Shown here: piece after piece, positions 24,345 to 36,077 of the stretch
Numbering within the stretch: position 1 is the first letter of the stretch
Layout: each line of letters starts with the position of its first letter
DNA from: ZC4RG30 sp963777735
GTDB taxonomy: Bacteria; Pseudomonadota; Gammaproteobacteria; Steroidobacterales; Steroidobacteraceae
Assembly (NCBI GenBank): GCA_963777735.1
Contig: CAVZRQ010000005.1
Span: forward strand, 496,001-560,000
Direction of reading: 5' to 3'
Length of the DNA: 64,000 bases
The notes under the pieces: model-generated
Databases searched by the model: none
Seen by the model: the letters and a program-made list of their open reading frames with translations, nothing else
Told to the model about the DNA's origin: nothing
Program-made: the position numbers and the translations under genes

Positions 24345-24849
24345 TGGCCACGCCAACCGGAAAGACCGCGCTGCTCACCGAGCATACGCGTCATGAGATC
24401 GACGAATGGGTGGCGCGCTTCCCGGAAGGCAAGCAGCGTTCTGCCGTGCTTTCGGCGCTGCGTTTTGCGCAGGAGCAGAACCAGGGCTTCCTGACATCCG
24501 ACCTGATGGATGCCGTGGCTGAGTATCTGGATCTGCCGCCCATCCAGGTCTATGAAGTCGCCAGTTTCTATTCGATGTTCGAGACGCATCCCTGCGGCCG
24601 GCATCATGTCAGTGTGTGCACGAACATTTCCTGCATGCTGAACGGCGTCGGACGACATCGTGAGTTATATCAGAAGGCAAGCTCGGCATCAAGACCGGCC
24701 AGAGCACGCCCGACGGGCGCATCTTCCTCAAGCGCGAGGAAGAGTGCCTGGCTGCCTGCACCGGCGCGCCGATGATGATGGTCGATCACATTTACCACGA
24801 GCACCTCACGCCGGCGAAGGTCGATGAAGTGCTGGACAAGCTGAAGTAG
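24344..24849 (+). CDS. nuoE: NADH-quinone oxidoreductase subunit E, two frameshifts
   Basis: Thioredoxin-like subunit holding the 2Fe-2S cluster N1a. About 168 residues. Cluster cysteines are in HVSVCTNISCML and CLAACTGAP. Extra bases at about 24647 and 24672 throw the reading out and partly back between MLNG and KLGIKTGQS. The C-terminus DHIYHEHLTPAKVDEVLDKLK is normal. It starts on the nuoD stop. Confidence 0.92.
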
Positions 24850-24853
24850 TCAC

Positions 24854-26165
24854 ATGGGCAAGTGGGACGACAAAACCAATCTGGTCTGCTTCGAAGTACT
24901 GAAGTACCCGGAGCCCTGGAAGCTCGAGACCTATCGCAAGGTCGGCGGCTACGAGGCCTGGGAAAAGATCCTGGCCGAGAAGACCCCGCGCGAGACCATC
25001 ATCGAGACCGTGAAGGCCTCGGGCCTGCGCGGTCGCGGCGGTGCAGGATTCCCCACCGGCGTGAAGTGGAGCTTCATGCCGCGCACGTCGCCCATCCAGA
25101 AATACGCCGTCTGCAATTCCGACGAGAGCGAGCCTGGCACCTGCCACGACCGCGACATCCTGCGCTTACAACCCGCACCAGCTCATCGAGGGCATGGCCA
25201 TCGGCTGCTACGCCATGGGCGCGACCGTGGGCTACAACTACATCCGCGGCGAGTTCCTGGGCGAGCCGGTGCCGCGTTTCGAGGCCGCGCTGAAAGAGGC
25301 CTACGCCGCCGGACTGCTCGGCAAGAACATCAATGGCTCGGGCGTGGATGTGGACATCTACTGCGCCGTGGGCGCGGGTGCCTACATCTGCGGTGAAGAA
25401 ACCGCGCTGCTGGAATCGCTCGAGGGCAAGCAGGGCAAGCCGCGGTTCAAGCCGCCGTTCCCCGCCAACTTCGGCCTGTACGGCAAGCCGACCACGATCA
25501 ACAACACGCAGAGCTACGCTTCCACGCCGACCATCATGCGCAAGGGCGCAGCCTGGTTCGCGGGCCTCGGTGTTGCCGAACTCGGGCGGCACGGTGATCT
25601 TCTCGGTGTCCGGTCATGTGGCCAAGCCCGGCAACTTCGAAGTGCCGCTGGGCATTCCCTTTGCCGACCTGCTCGAGCTGGCCGGCGGCATGCAGGGCGG
25701 GCGCAAGATCAAGGCCGTGATCCCCGGCGGCTCGTCCTGCCCGTGGTGCCCGGCGAGATCATGATGAAGACCAACATGGACTACGACTCGGTGAAGGCCG
25801 CGGGTTCCGCGGTCGGCTCGGCCGCGGTCATCGTGATGGACGAAACCACCTGCATGGTGAAGGTGCTCGAGCGCCTGTCGCGCTTCTACATGTCCGAGTC
25901 CTGCGGCCAGTGCACGCCCTGCCGCGAAGGCACGGGCTGGCTCAATCGCATGCTGAAGCGCATCCTGGCCGGGCAGGGCCGTCGCGAAGACATCGACATG
26001 CTGGTGCAGGTGGCCAACAAGATCGAAGGCCACACCATCTGCGCGCTGGGCGATGCCGCGGCCTGGCCGGTGCAGAGCTTCGTGAAGCATTTCCGCCATG
26101 AATTCGAATACATGATCGACCACGGTGGTCGCAGCATCGTCGACGCGCAGCAGGTGGCGGCATGA
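24854..26165 (+). CDS. nuoF: NADH-quinone oxidoreductase subunit F, three frameshifts
   Basis: NADH- and FMN-binding subunit with cluster N3; electron entry point of complex I. About 437 residues. Signatures: GLRGRGGAGFPTGVKW (NADH/FMN), NSDESEPGT, GAGAYICGEETAL, and the 4Fe-4S motif ESCGQCTPCREG. Extra bases near 25166 and 25578 and a missing base near 25738 split the frame, each inside a highly conserved block. The TGA overlaps the nuoG ATG. Confidence 0.93.
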
Positions 26166-28348
26166 GCACGCCGAATCCCGTGCCGCCTTCGGACACCGTC
26201 ACGATCACCGTCGATGGCGTGCCCATGAAGGCGCGCAAGGGCGAGATGCTGATTCGCGTCACCGACGCGAACGACGTCTACGTGCCGCGCTTCTGCTACC
26301 ACGAGAAGCTGCCCGTGGCGGCCAATTGCCGCATGTGCCTGGTGGAAGTCGAGAAGGCGCCGAAGCCGATGCCGGCCTGCGCCACGCCGGTGATGGATGG
26401 CATGGTGGTGCACACGCGTTCGGCCAAGGCCATTGCCGCGCAGAAGTCGGTGATGGAATTCCTGCTCATCAACCACCCGCTGGATTGCCCGATCTGCGAC
26501 CAGGGCGGCGAGTGCGAGCTGCAGGACCTGGCCATGGGCTACGGCCGCGACATCTCGCGCTTCAACGAGCGCAAGCGCGTGGTGAAGGACAAGAACCTCG
26601 GGCCGCTGGTTTCCACCGACATGACGCGCTGCATCCACTGCACGCGCTGCGTGCGCTTCGGCCAGGACATCGCCGGCTTCCCGGAGCTCGGCACCACCGG
26701 TCGTGGCGAGCACAACGAGATCGGCACCTATGTCGAGAAGAGCGTCGATCACGAGCTCTCCGGCAACATCATCGACCTGTGCCCGGTGGGCGCGCTGAAC
26801 AGCAAGCCGTTCCGCTTCCGGGCGCGCGCCTGGGAAATGACGCAGGTGCCGCTGGTTTCGCCGCACGATGGGCTCGGCACCAATACTCTACGGCCATGTG
26901 CTGCGCGGCAAGCTGATGCGCGTGGTGCCGCGGCAGAACGATGCCATCAACGAATGCTGGATTTCCGATCGCGACCGCTTTTCCTATGAAGGCATCTACA
27001 GCGCCGATCGGCTGCTGAAGCCGATGGTGCGCACGCGCGATGGTTCGTGGCGCGAATGCGACTGGCAGACGGCGCTTGAAGCGGCGGCCAGCGGCCTGAA
27101 GGCCGCGCCAGCCGATCGACTGGGCGTGCTCGCCGGTGCCTCGGGCACGGTGGAGGAGTACGCATTGCTGCAGCAGCTGGCTGCCGGGCCTCGGCACGTC
27201 CAACATCGATCACCGCCTGCGCCAGGGCGATTTCTCCGGCGATGCGGCCGATCCGGCCATCCCGTCGCTGGGCGGCAGCATTGCCGAGGTCGATTCGCTG
27301 GAGGCCTTGCTGGTGGTGGGTTCGAACCTGCGGCGCGAACTGCCGGTGCTCGCGCATCGCGTGCGCAAGGCAGCGACGGCCGGCGCGAAAGTCTGGTTCC
27401 TGAATCCGGCGCGAATTCGAATATCTGTTCCCGGTGGCCGGGCAGCTGGTGGTTGCTCCCGCCGCGCAGCTCGCCGAGATCAATGCACTGCTGTCGGCGG
27501 CGGGTTCCGCCGGCAGCGGCAGCGCAGCGGCAGCCGTGACCGACCAGCATCGCGCCATCGTCGAACAGCTGCGCAGCGCCAGCCGCAAGGCGATCTGGCT
27601 CGGCGCACTGGCGCTGCGCCATCCACAGTACGCCGCGCTGCGCGCTGCCGTGCAGGCGCTGGCGGCGGCAACGGGTGCATCGGTCGGTGTGCTTGCCGAG
27701 GGCGGCAATGCCGTCGGTGCGCATCTCGCCGGCGTGTTGCCGCATCGCGCTGCCGGTGGCGTCGCCGCGTGCGCCGCGCCGGTCTCGACGCCGGCGCCAT
27801 GCTGTCCGCATCGCTCGAAGCCTATCTGCTGTGGGACATGGAGCCCGGCAGCGATACGCTGCAGCCGAAGGCGCTTGATTCGCTGCGCGGCGCTACTTAC
27901 GTGGTGGCTGCCACGCCGTATGTGACCGAAGAACTCAAGTCGGTCGCGCATGTGCTGCTGCCGATCGGCACCTTCGCCGAGACCTCGGGCACCTATGTGA
28001 ACCTGGAAGGCCAGTGGCAGAGCTTTGCCGGCGCTGCGCAGCCGGTGGGCGAGTCGCGCCCGGGCTGGAAGGTGCTGCGCGTGCTGGGCAATCTGCTGGG
28101 GCTCGATGGTTTTGCCGAAGAATCTTCGGAGCAGGTGCGCGACGCCCTGCGCGTGCTGGTCGAAAGAACAGCGTCTCCGGTGAATGCCGGCACTGCCCCG
28201 GTTGCAGCGGCTGCGGCGGCCTCGTTTCGCGGTGGCCGATGTGCCGCTGTACCAGAGTGATGCCATCGTGCGGCGCGCAGGTTCGCTGCAGCGCACGCGC
28301 GAAGCGCGCACCGCGCGCCAGGTGTATGGCGCGGGAGCGCAGTCATGA
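26162..28348 (+). CDS. nuoG: NADH-quinone oxidoreductase subunit G, at least five frameshifts
   Basis: Large iron-sulfur subunit of the peripheral arm. The N-terminal 2Fe-2S ferredoxin domain (RFCYHEKLPVAANCRMCLVE), the His-Cys region and two 4Fe-4S motifs (CDQGGECELQD; CIHCTRCVRFGQD) are intact. The molybdopterin-oxidoreductase-like C-terminal half is broken near 26885, 27186, 27412, 27780 and 28215, with each piece continuing in another frame up to ARTARQVYGAGAQS. This is the most damaged gene of the operon; sequence error is still the simplest explanation. Confidence 0.9.
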
Positions 28349-29427
28349 TCGCCTGGTGGGAGAGCCTGTCAGAGGTTGTGCGTGGTACGGCTGTTTCCAC
28401 CCTGGTGATATTGGCGCTGACGGTGGTGCTGATCCTGTCGGTGGCCTATCTCACGCTGTGGGAGCGCAAGCTCATCGGCTGGATGCAGGTGCGCCGCGGC
28501 CCGAACCGCGTGCGCATCTTCGGCATCCTGCCGGGCTTCGGCCAGCCGTTTGCCGACGTGATCAAGCTGCTCATCAAGGAAGTGGTGGTTCCGTCGCAGT
28601 CGAACAAGGTGCTGTTCCGGCTCGCGCCGGCCATCACGCTGATTCCGGCATTCGCAATCTGGGCCGTCATCCCGATCGCGCCGGGCTTCGCCATCGCCAA
28701 TGTCGATGCCGGCCTGCTGTACGTGCTGTCGCTGACCTCGGTCGGCGTGTACGGCGTGATCCTCGCCGGCTGGGCGTCGAACTCGAAGTACGCGTTCCTG
28801 GGCGCCATGCGCTCGGCCGCGCAGATCGTCGCCTACGAAATCGCCATGGGCTTCGCGCTGGTGGGCGTGCTGATGGCTGCGGGCAGCCTGAACCTCGGCA
28901 CGATCATCGCGCAGCAGCAGGGCGGCCTGTTCTCCTGGAACTGGTTCTGGCTGTTCCCGCTGTTCGTGGTCTATTTCATCGCCGGCGTGGCCGAGACCAA
29001 CCGCGCGCCGTTCGACGTGGCCGAAGGCGAATCGGAGATCGTCGCCGGCTTCCACGTGGAATATTCCGGCATCGGCTTCGCGCTGTTCTTCCTGGCCGAA
29101 TACGCCAACATGATCCTGATCGCGGCGCTCACGGCCGTGTTCTTCTTCGGTGGCTGGCAGAGCCCGCTCAATGGCTACCTGTCGCCGGACGCCGACCTGT
29201 TCCAGATTCCGCTGCTCGGCATGCTGCTCAACGACGGCACCCACTGGCTGGCGTTCAAGACCTTCATCTTCCTGTGCCTGTTCCTGTGGCTGCGCGCCAC
29301 CTTCCCGCGCTACCGCTATGACCAGATCATGCGGCTGGGCTGGAAGGCCCTGATTCCCGTGACCATCGTCTGGATCTTCGTCGAGATGCTGATGATCCAT
29401 TTCAAGATCGGACCCTGGAGCGCCTGA
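28345..29427 (+). CDS. nuoH: NADH-quinone oxidoreductase subunit H
   Basis: Membrane subunit at the arm junction, contributing to the quinone site. 360 residues with eight or more hydrophobic helices. Signature segments: ERKLIGWMQVRRGPNRVR, GFGQPFADVIKLL, and the loop AETNRAPFDVAEGESEIVAGFHVEYSG. The gene is intact over 1.1 kb, unlike most of its neighbours. Start and stop overlap nuoG and nuoI. Confidence 0.97.
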   Translation: MIAWWESLSEVVRGTAVSTLVILALTVVLILSVAYLTLWERKLIGWMQVRRGPNRVRIFGILPGFGQPFADVIKLLIKEVVVPSQSNKVLFRLAPAITLIPAFAIWAVIPIAPGFAIANVDAGLLYVLSLTSVGVYGVILAGWASNSKYAFLGAMRSAAQIVAYEIAMGFALVGVLMAAGSLNLGTIIAQQQGGLFSWNWFWLFPLFVVYFIAGVAETNRAPFDVAEGESEIVAGFHVEYSGIGFALFFLAEYANMILIAALTAVFFFGGWQSPLNGYLSPDADLFQIPLLGMLLNDGTHWLAFKTFIFLCLFLWLRATFPRYRYDQIMRLGWKALIPVTIVWIFVEMLMIHFKIGPWSA

Positions 29428-29914
29428 TGTCAGTGAAGAGCTTCATCAAGACCTTCACGCTGTTCGAGCTGCTGCGGCGGCATGCGCGTGACGCTGGCGC
29501 ACGCTGTGGCGTCGCAAGGTCACGGTGAACTATCCGGAAGAGAAGGCGCCGCAGTCCTCGCGCTTCCGCGGGCTGCATGCGCTGCGCCGCTATCCGAATG
29601 GCGAGGAACGCTGCATCGCCTGCAAGCTGTGCGAGGCCGTGTGCCCGGCGGCGGCCATCACCATCGATTCCGACGTCAGCGCCGACGGCACCCGCCGCAC
29701 CACGCGCTACGACATCGACCTGTTCAAGTGCATCTACTGCGGCTTCTGCGAGGAAGCCTGCCCGGTGGATGCCATCGTCGAGACGCGCATCCATGAGTAC
29801 CACATGGAGCATCGCGGCGAGAACATCATGACCAAGGACAAGCTGCTGGCCGTGGGCGAGCGCTACGAAGCCATGATCAACGCGGACAAAGCCGCCGACG
29901 CGAAGTATCGCTAG
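29427..29914 (+). CDS. nuoI: NADH-quinone oxidoreductase subunit I, two frameshifts
   Basis: Ferredoxin-like subunit with clusters N6a and N6b. About 162 residues. The motifs CIACKLCEAVCP and CIYCGFCEEACP are complete. Extra bases near 29477 and 29503 lie in the short N-terminal membrane-associated stretch (FELLRGMRVTLAHLWRRKVTVNYPE when both are ignored). The rest reads cleanly to the stop. Confidence 0.94.
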
Positions 29915-29937
29915 GCGCTGAAGGGAAGGGGAGACAC

Positions 29938-30550
29938 TTGCTCGTCCAGTTGCTGTTTTACGGATTCGCGCCTGGTGCTGCTGGCAGCGGCGCTCGGCGT
30001 GATCACTGCTGCCGGAACCCGGTGCACAGTGCGCTGTGCCTGGTGCTGACGTTCTTCACCGCAGCGGCCATCTGGCTGCTGGTCGAGGCCGAGTTCCTCG
30101 CCATCGTGCTGGTGCTGGTCTACGTCGGCGCCGTGATGGTGCTGTTCCTGTTCGTGGTCATGATGCTCGACATCGACATCGAGACCCTGCGCAGCGGGTT
30201 CACCCGCCATGTCTGGCTGGGAGGCGTCACGGCCGCCGTGCTGGTGCTCGAGATCGTGGGCGTGGTTGTCGCCAGGGCCTTGGGCGCGAACATGGACATG
30301 AAGGCCGGCATGGCTCCGACCGCGCCGGACGCCAGCAATTCCACCGAGCTGGGCATGGCGCTGTATACCACGCTACATCTATCCCTTCGAGCTCGCCGCC
30401 GTGCTGCTGCTGGTGGCCATCATCGCCGCCATCGTGCTGACCATGCGCCACCGCAAGGGCCTCAAGGTGCAGGACATCGGCGCCCAGGTGGCCACGCGGC
30501 GCGAAGACCGCCTGCGGGTGCTGAAGATGCCGTCGGAGACGCGCGAATGA
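29938..30550 (+). CDS. nuoJ: NADH-quinone oxidoreductase subunit J, about three frameshifts
   Basis: Membrane subunit of complex I. A TTG start at 29938 follows AAGGGGAG and gives MLVQLLFYGFAL. It has five hydrophobic helices, with the conserved RNPVHSALCLVLTFF and VYVGAVMVLFLFVVMMLD segments. Frame changes occur near 29971, 30012 and 30373. The C-terminus ends in an arginine-rich tail overlapping nuoK. Confidence 0.9.
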
Positions 30551-30852
30551 TCACGCTGCAGCAGATGCTGTTCCTCTCCGGCGCGCTGTTCTCCATCGCG
30601 GTGGCCGGCATCTTCATCAACCGCAAGAACATCATCCTGCTGCTGATGTGCATCGAGCTGCTGCTGCTGTCCGCGAATTTCAACTTCGTGGCCTTCTCGC
30701 GCTACCTCGGCAACATCGACGGCCAGGTGTTCGTGTTCTTCGTGCTGACCGTGGCGGCCGCCGAGGCGGCCATCGGTCTTGCCATCCTGGTGGTGCTGTT
30801 CCGCGAGCGGAAGAGCATCAACGTCGCCGAAATCAGTACGCTGAAAGGGTAG
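30547..30852 (+). CDS. nuoK: NADH-quinone oxidoreductase subunit K
   Basis: Small antiporter-like membrane subunit. 101 residues, three helices, with the functional glutamates in LLLMCIELLLLSANFNFVAF and in AAAEAAIGLAILV. Intact. Overlaps the nuoJ stop. Confidence 0.97.
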   Translation: MITLQQMLFLSGALFSIAVAGIFINRKNIILLLMCIELLLLSANFNFVAFSRYLGNIDGQVFVFFVLTVAAAEAAIGLAILVVLFRERKSINVAEISTLKG

Positions 30853-30856
30853 TGCA

Positions 30857-32881
30857 GTGGTTTTGAATTCAAATCTGCTGCTGGCTATCCCGCTGCTGCC
30901 CCTGGTCGCGGCGATCATCGCCGGCCTGTTCGGCCGCTGGATCGGCCGCACGCTGGCCCAGTCGTGACCATCCTGCGGCGTGGCGGCCTCCTGCCTGCTG
31001 TCGATGCTGGTGTTCAAGCAGCATGTGTTCGACGGCGCGCCGGTGTTCAACGAGGCCGTCTACACCTGGCTGGTGAGCGATGGCATCCGGATGGAGATCG
31101 GCTTTCTGGTCGATTCGCTCACCGTGATGATGATGGTGGTGGTCACCTTCGTGTCGCTGTGCGTGCACGTCTACACCATCGGCTACATGCACGAGGACCC
31201 GGGCTACCAGCGCTTCTTCAGCTACATCTCGCTGTTCACCTTCGCCATGCTGATGCTGGTGATGTCGAACAACTTCCTGCAGCTGTTCTTCGGCTGGGAA
31301 GCGGTGGGCGTGGTGTCCTACCTGCTGATCGGTTTCTGGTACACGAAGCCCACCGCCATCTTCGCCAACATGAAGGCCTTCCTGGTCAACCGCGTGGGCG
31401 ACTTCGGCTTCCTGCTGGGCATTGCCGGCGTCGTCTATTTCACCGGGTCGCTGCAGTACACGGACGCCTTCGCCGCGGTCGACAACATGGCAGCCGCCTC
31501 GTTCGAGATCTTCGGCGGGCACCTGTGGAACGCGCTGACCGTGATCTGCATCTGCCTGTTCATCGGCGCCATGGGCAAGTCGGCCCAGATGCCGCTGCAC
31601 GTGTGGCTGCCGGATTCCATGGAAGGCCCGACGCCGATCTCGGCGCTGATCCACGCGGCCACCATGGTCACGGCTGGCATCTTCATGGTGGCGCGCATGT
31701 CGCCGCTGTTCGAGGGCTCCGACGCCGCGCTCAGCTTCATCATGTTCGTCGGCGCCATCGACGGCCCTGTTCATGGGCTTCCTCGGCATCATCCAGAACG
31801 ACATCAAGCGGGTGGTGGCGTATTCCACGCTCTCGCAGCTGGGCTACATGACGGTGGCGCTGGGCGTGTCGGCCTATTCGGCCGGTGTGTTCCACCTGAT
31901 GACGCATGCCTTCTTCAAGGCGCTGCTGTTCCTCGGCGCCGGCTCGGTGATCATCGGCATGCACCACGACCAGGACATCCGCAACATGGGTGGCCTGCGC
32001 AAGTACATGCCGATCACGTGGATCACCTCGCTGATCGGCTCGCTGGCGCTGATCGGCACGCCGTTCTTCTCGGGCTTCTATTCCAAGGACAGCATCATCC
32101 TGGCGGTGGAGCACAGCGAGTTCGGCTGGGTATCGACCTACGCCACCTTCGCGGTGCTGGCCGGCGTGTTCGTCACGGCCTTCTACAGCTTCCGCATGTA
32201 CTTCCTGGTGTTCCACGGCAAGGAGCGCTTCCGCCACAAGCCGTTCCCGGGTGAGCATGATCATGCGGATGCACATGGGCACGCCCATGTGCATGTGCCC
32301 CATGAGAGTCCGGCAGTGGTCTGGGTACCGCTGGTGGCGCTGGCGATTCCTTCGGTGGTCATCGGCTTCATCGCCATCGGGCCGATGCTTGCGGTGGATT
32401 CTTCGATGGCGCGATCTTCATCGATGCCGAGAAGCATCCGGCGATGGAGCATGTGGCCGAGCACGCTGCGCATGCCGTGCGAGATGGGTCTGCACGCCAT
32501 CCTGACGCCGCCGTTCTGGCTGGCGCTGGCCGGCGTCGTCGCGGCCTGGTTCCTGTACCTGAAGCGTCCCGAGCTCGCGGATGTCGATCGGCAGCACGCT
32601 CGTGCCGCTGCGCAAGCTGCTCGAGAACAAGTACTACTTCGACTGGTTCAACGAGAACGTGCTCGCGCGCGCGTCAGCCGCGGCCTTGGCCTCGCTGCTG
32701 TGGAATGTCGGCGACAAGGCCATCATCGATGGCGCGCTGGTGAATGGCTCGGCGCATACGGTGGGCTGGCTGGCCGGCATCGTGCGCCGCGTGCAGACCG
32801 GCTTCCTCTACTACCTATGCCTTCTGGATGGTGATCGGCCTGGCCTTGCTGCTGGGCTGGTTCCTGGTCGGTGCGCGCTAG
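30857..32881 (+). CDS. nuoL: NADH-quinone oxidoreductase subunit L, multiple frameshifts
   Basis: Distal antiporter-like proton pump of complex I with the long lateral helix. It starts GTG at 30857 (MVLNSNLLLAIPLLPLVAAII). Core motifs FGWEAVGVVSYLLIGFW and PDSMEGPTPISALIHAATMVTAGIF are present. A histidine-rich loop (EHDHADAHGHAHVHVPH) follows the core. Frame breaks occur near 30962, 30976, 31758, 32396, 32480 and 32817, the last just before the terminal helix YAFWMVIGLALLLGWFLVGAR. Confidence 0.92.
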
Positions 32882-32890
32882 GAACTGACC

Positions 32891-34403
32891 ATGCTGAACA
32901 ACACACTTCTTTCAATCCTGATCTGGCTGCCCATCCTGGGTGGTGTGCTGGTGCTGCTGCTGGGCGATACGCGCCTGAATGCGGCACGCTGGGCTCGCGC
33001 TGCTCACGTCGATTGCGACGCTGGCCTTCTGCATCCCGCTGTTCCTGGGCTTCGATGGCAGCACGGCGGACTACCAGTTCCAGCAGAACCTGCCGTGGAT
33101 TCCGGCCTTCCATGCCGATTACCACCTCGGTGTGGATGGCATCGCGCTGCCGCTGATCCTGCTGACGGCCTTCATCACGGTGCCGGTGATCATCGCCTCC
33201 TGGACTTCGGTCACGAAGCGCGTGGCGCAGTACTTCGCTGCCTTCCTGATCATGGAAGGCCTGATGATCGGCGTGTTCGCGGCCATGGACGCGCTGCTGT
33301 TCTACTTCTTCTGGGAAGCGATGCTGATCCCGATGTTCCTCATCATCGGCATCTGGGGCGGTCCGCGACGCATCTACGCCACCATCAAGTTCTTCCTGTA
33401 CACCTTCCTCGGGTCGGTGTTCATGCTGGTGGCGCTGATCTACATGTACCTGCAGTCGCAGGATTACTCGATCGCCGCGCTGCATGACCTGCCGCTGACG
33501 CTGGTGGAGCAGCGCTGGATCTTCCTCGCCTTCCTCGCCGCCTTTGCGGTGAAGGTGCCGATGTGGCCGGTGCATACCTGGTTGCCGGATGCGCACGTCG
33601 AGGCGCCCACCGGCGGCTCGGTGGTGCTGGCGGCCATCATGCTGAAGATGGGTGGCTACGGCCTGCTGCGCTTTGCGCTGCCCATCGCACCCGACGCCGG
33701 CCGCGAACTGGACTGGATCATCATCACGCTGTCGCTGATCGCCGTGGTGTACATCGGCTTCGTGGCGCTGGTGCAGCAGGACATGAAGAAGCTCATCGCC
33801 TATTCATCCATCGCGCACATGGGCTTCGTGACCCTGGGCTGCGTGCTGGCCTATGACATCGTGGCCGCCACCGGCTCGACGGCAGGGGCGGGCATGGGGC
33901 TGGACGGCGCCATGGTGCAGATGATCTCGCACGGCCTGATCTCCGGCGCGATGTTCCTCTGCGTGGGCGTGATGTACGACCGCGTGCACAGCCGCGAGAT
34001 CAGCGCCTATGGCGGCGTGATCAACACCATGCCCATCTTCGGCGCGTTCATGGTGCTGTTCGCCATGGCCAACTCCGGTCTGCCGGGCACCTCGGGGTTC
34101 GTCGGTGAGTTCCTGGTGATCCTCGCCGCGTTCAAGGCCAACTTCTGGTACGCCGCGCTGGCTGCCACCACGCTGATCCTGGGCGCCGCCTACACGCTGT
34201 GGCTGGTCAAGCGCGTGATCTTCGGACCGATCGCGCAACAAGAACGTGGCCGAGCTCACCGACGTGAACGGCCGCGAATTCTTCGTGCTGGGCGTGCTCG
34301 CGGTGGCGTGCTGCTGCTGGGCCTGTGGCCCGCGCCGCTGCTCGACATGATGCGCGGCTCGATCGAACACCTGACTTCGCAGATCCTGGCCACCAAGCTA
34401 TGA
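32891..34403 (+). CDS. nuoM: NADH-quinone oxidoreductase subunit M, three frameshifts
   Basis: Antiporter-like proton-pumping membrane subunit. About 503 residues. Conserved blocks include FYFFWEAMLIPMFLIIGIWGG, the lysine region FAVKVPMWPVHTWLPDAHVEAPTGGSVVLA and the C-terminal antiporter core. Extra bases near 32994 and 34238 and a missing base near 34302 disrupt the first helix and the last 50 residues. The TGA overlaps nuoN. Confidence 0.94.
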
Positions 34404-35843
34404 CCCCTTATTCTCCCTCCGAGATCGCGCTGGCCCTGCCGGAGATCTACCTCACCGGCGCGATCTGCGTGGTGCTGCTGTTCGACCTGTTCTTCGCGGT
34501 GAAGAACCCGGGTCGCACGGCCACGCTGACGCTGCTGGTGCTGGTGGTCGGCGCTGTCGCTCACCTGGCAGCAGGGGATCGAAGCGCGCACGGTGATCTT
34601 CCACGGGCTGTACGTGGCGGATCCGCTCTCTTCGCTGCTGAAGATGGCGGCCTTCCTGTTCGCCGCGCTGGCGCTGTTCTACAGCCGCAATTACCTGGCG
34701 CGTCGCGGATTGCAGAAGGGCGAGTTCTACGTGCTGTCGCTGACCGCGCTGCTGGGCGTGCTGGTGATGGCTTCTGCGTCCAACCTGCTCACGATCTATG
34801 TGGGCGTCGAACTGCTGTCGCTGTCGCTGTACGCCATCGTCGCCTTCGACCGGGATTCCGGCATCGCCGCCGAAGCGGCGATGAAGTACTTCGTGCTGGG
34901 CGCCATTGCCTCGGGCACGCTGCTGTATGGCATGTCGGTGCTGTACGGCATGACCGGCACGCTGGATCTCGGCGCGCTGTCGGCTCGCCTCGGTGCTGAC
35001 CCGGGTCTCGGGTTCATCCTCGCGGCTGTCGTTCGTGGTGGTGGCCATCGCCTTCAAGTTCGGCGCCGTGCCATTCCACATGTGGGTGCCCGACGTCTAT
35101 CAGGGCGCGCCTGCGAGCTCCGCCATGCTGGTGGCCACGGTGCCGAAGCTCGCTTCCTTCGCCATGGCATTCCGCTTTCTTTCCGAGGGCCTTGCCGCGC
35201 AGACCGCAGACTGGACGCAGATGCTGGCCATCCTGGCCGTGCTGTCGGTGGTTGCCGGCAATCTCATCGCCATCGCGCAGACCAGCCTGCTGCGCATGCT
35301 GGCCTATTCGGCCATCGCCAATGTCGGCTTCATCCTGCTCGGCTTCGCCGCCGGCACCGGCGGCAGGGTACAGCGCAGCGCTGTACTACACGCTGGCCTA
35401 TGTGCTGATGACGGTGGCCGCCTTTGCCGTGATCCTGATCGTCGAGCCGCAGTGGCTGCGAGGCGGATCAGCTCGAACACTACAAGGGCCTGCACGCGCG
35501 CGATCCGCTGCTGGCCGGCGTGATGGCCGCCGTGATGTTCTCCACGGCGGGCGTGCCGCCCTTCGTCGGTTTCTGGGCCAAGCTGCAGATCATCGAGGCG
35601 CTGCTCGGCAGCAATCACCTGGCGCTGGCGCTGGTCGCCGTGCTGGCCTCCGTGGTCGGTGCGTTCTATTACCTGCGCATCGTCTGGCTGATGTATTTCG
35701 AAGCCCCCGGCGAACAGCCGGTGATGGGCAAGGCAGCGGGGATGCGCATGGTGCTCGCCATCAATGCGCTGGCTATTCTGGCGCTCGGCATCATGCCGGA
35801 ACAGCTGCTGGCGTTTTGCCGGGCCGTGATTCCGGGCGGTTGA
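34400..35843 (+). CDS. nuoN: NADH-quinone oxidoreductase subunit N, four frameshifts
   Basis: Antiporter-like proton-pumping membrane subunit and last gene of the operon. About 480 residues. Recognisable blocks: YVGVELLSLSLYAIVAF, AIAFKFGAVPFHMWVPDVYQGAP, and MFSTAGVPPFVGFWAKLQII. Extra bases near 34561, 35023, 35367 and 35473 split the frame. The end (VIPGG) and the 75 bases to the initiator tRNA are clean. Confidence 0.93.
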
Positions 35844-35918
35844 TCCGGAAGGCCTGAAACGGGGGGTAAAATTCCTCCCACGGGGCCAATCATTAGGCTA
35901 AGATTCGCGCCCTCCTGG

Positions 35919-35995
<77 letters not shown>

Positions 35996-36026
35996 CTATT
36001 TGCAGCCGGTACATCCGGCTCGCGGC

Positions 36027-36049
36027 AAGGCCACCCAACGGGTGGCCTT
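36027..36049 (+). terminator. Rho-independent terminator after tRNA-fMet
   Basis: AAGGCCACCC (36027-36036) pairs with GGGTGGCCTT (36040-36049) around a three-base loop, followed by TGTCGTTGT. The ten-pair GC-rich stem lies 31 bases after the tRNA and before the next start codon. Confidence 0.75.
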
Positions 36050-36077
36050 TGTCGTTGTGGCGCTCAATAATGCGCGC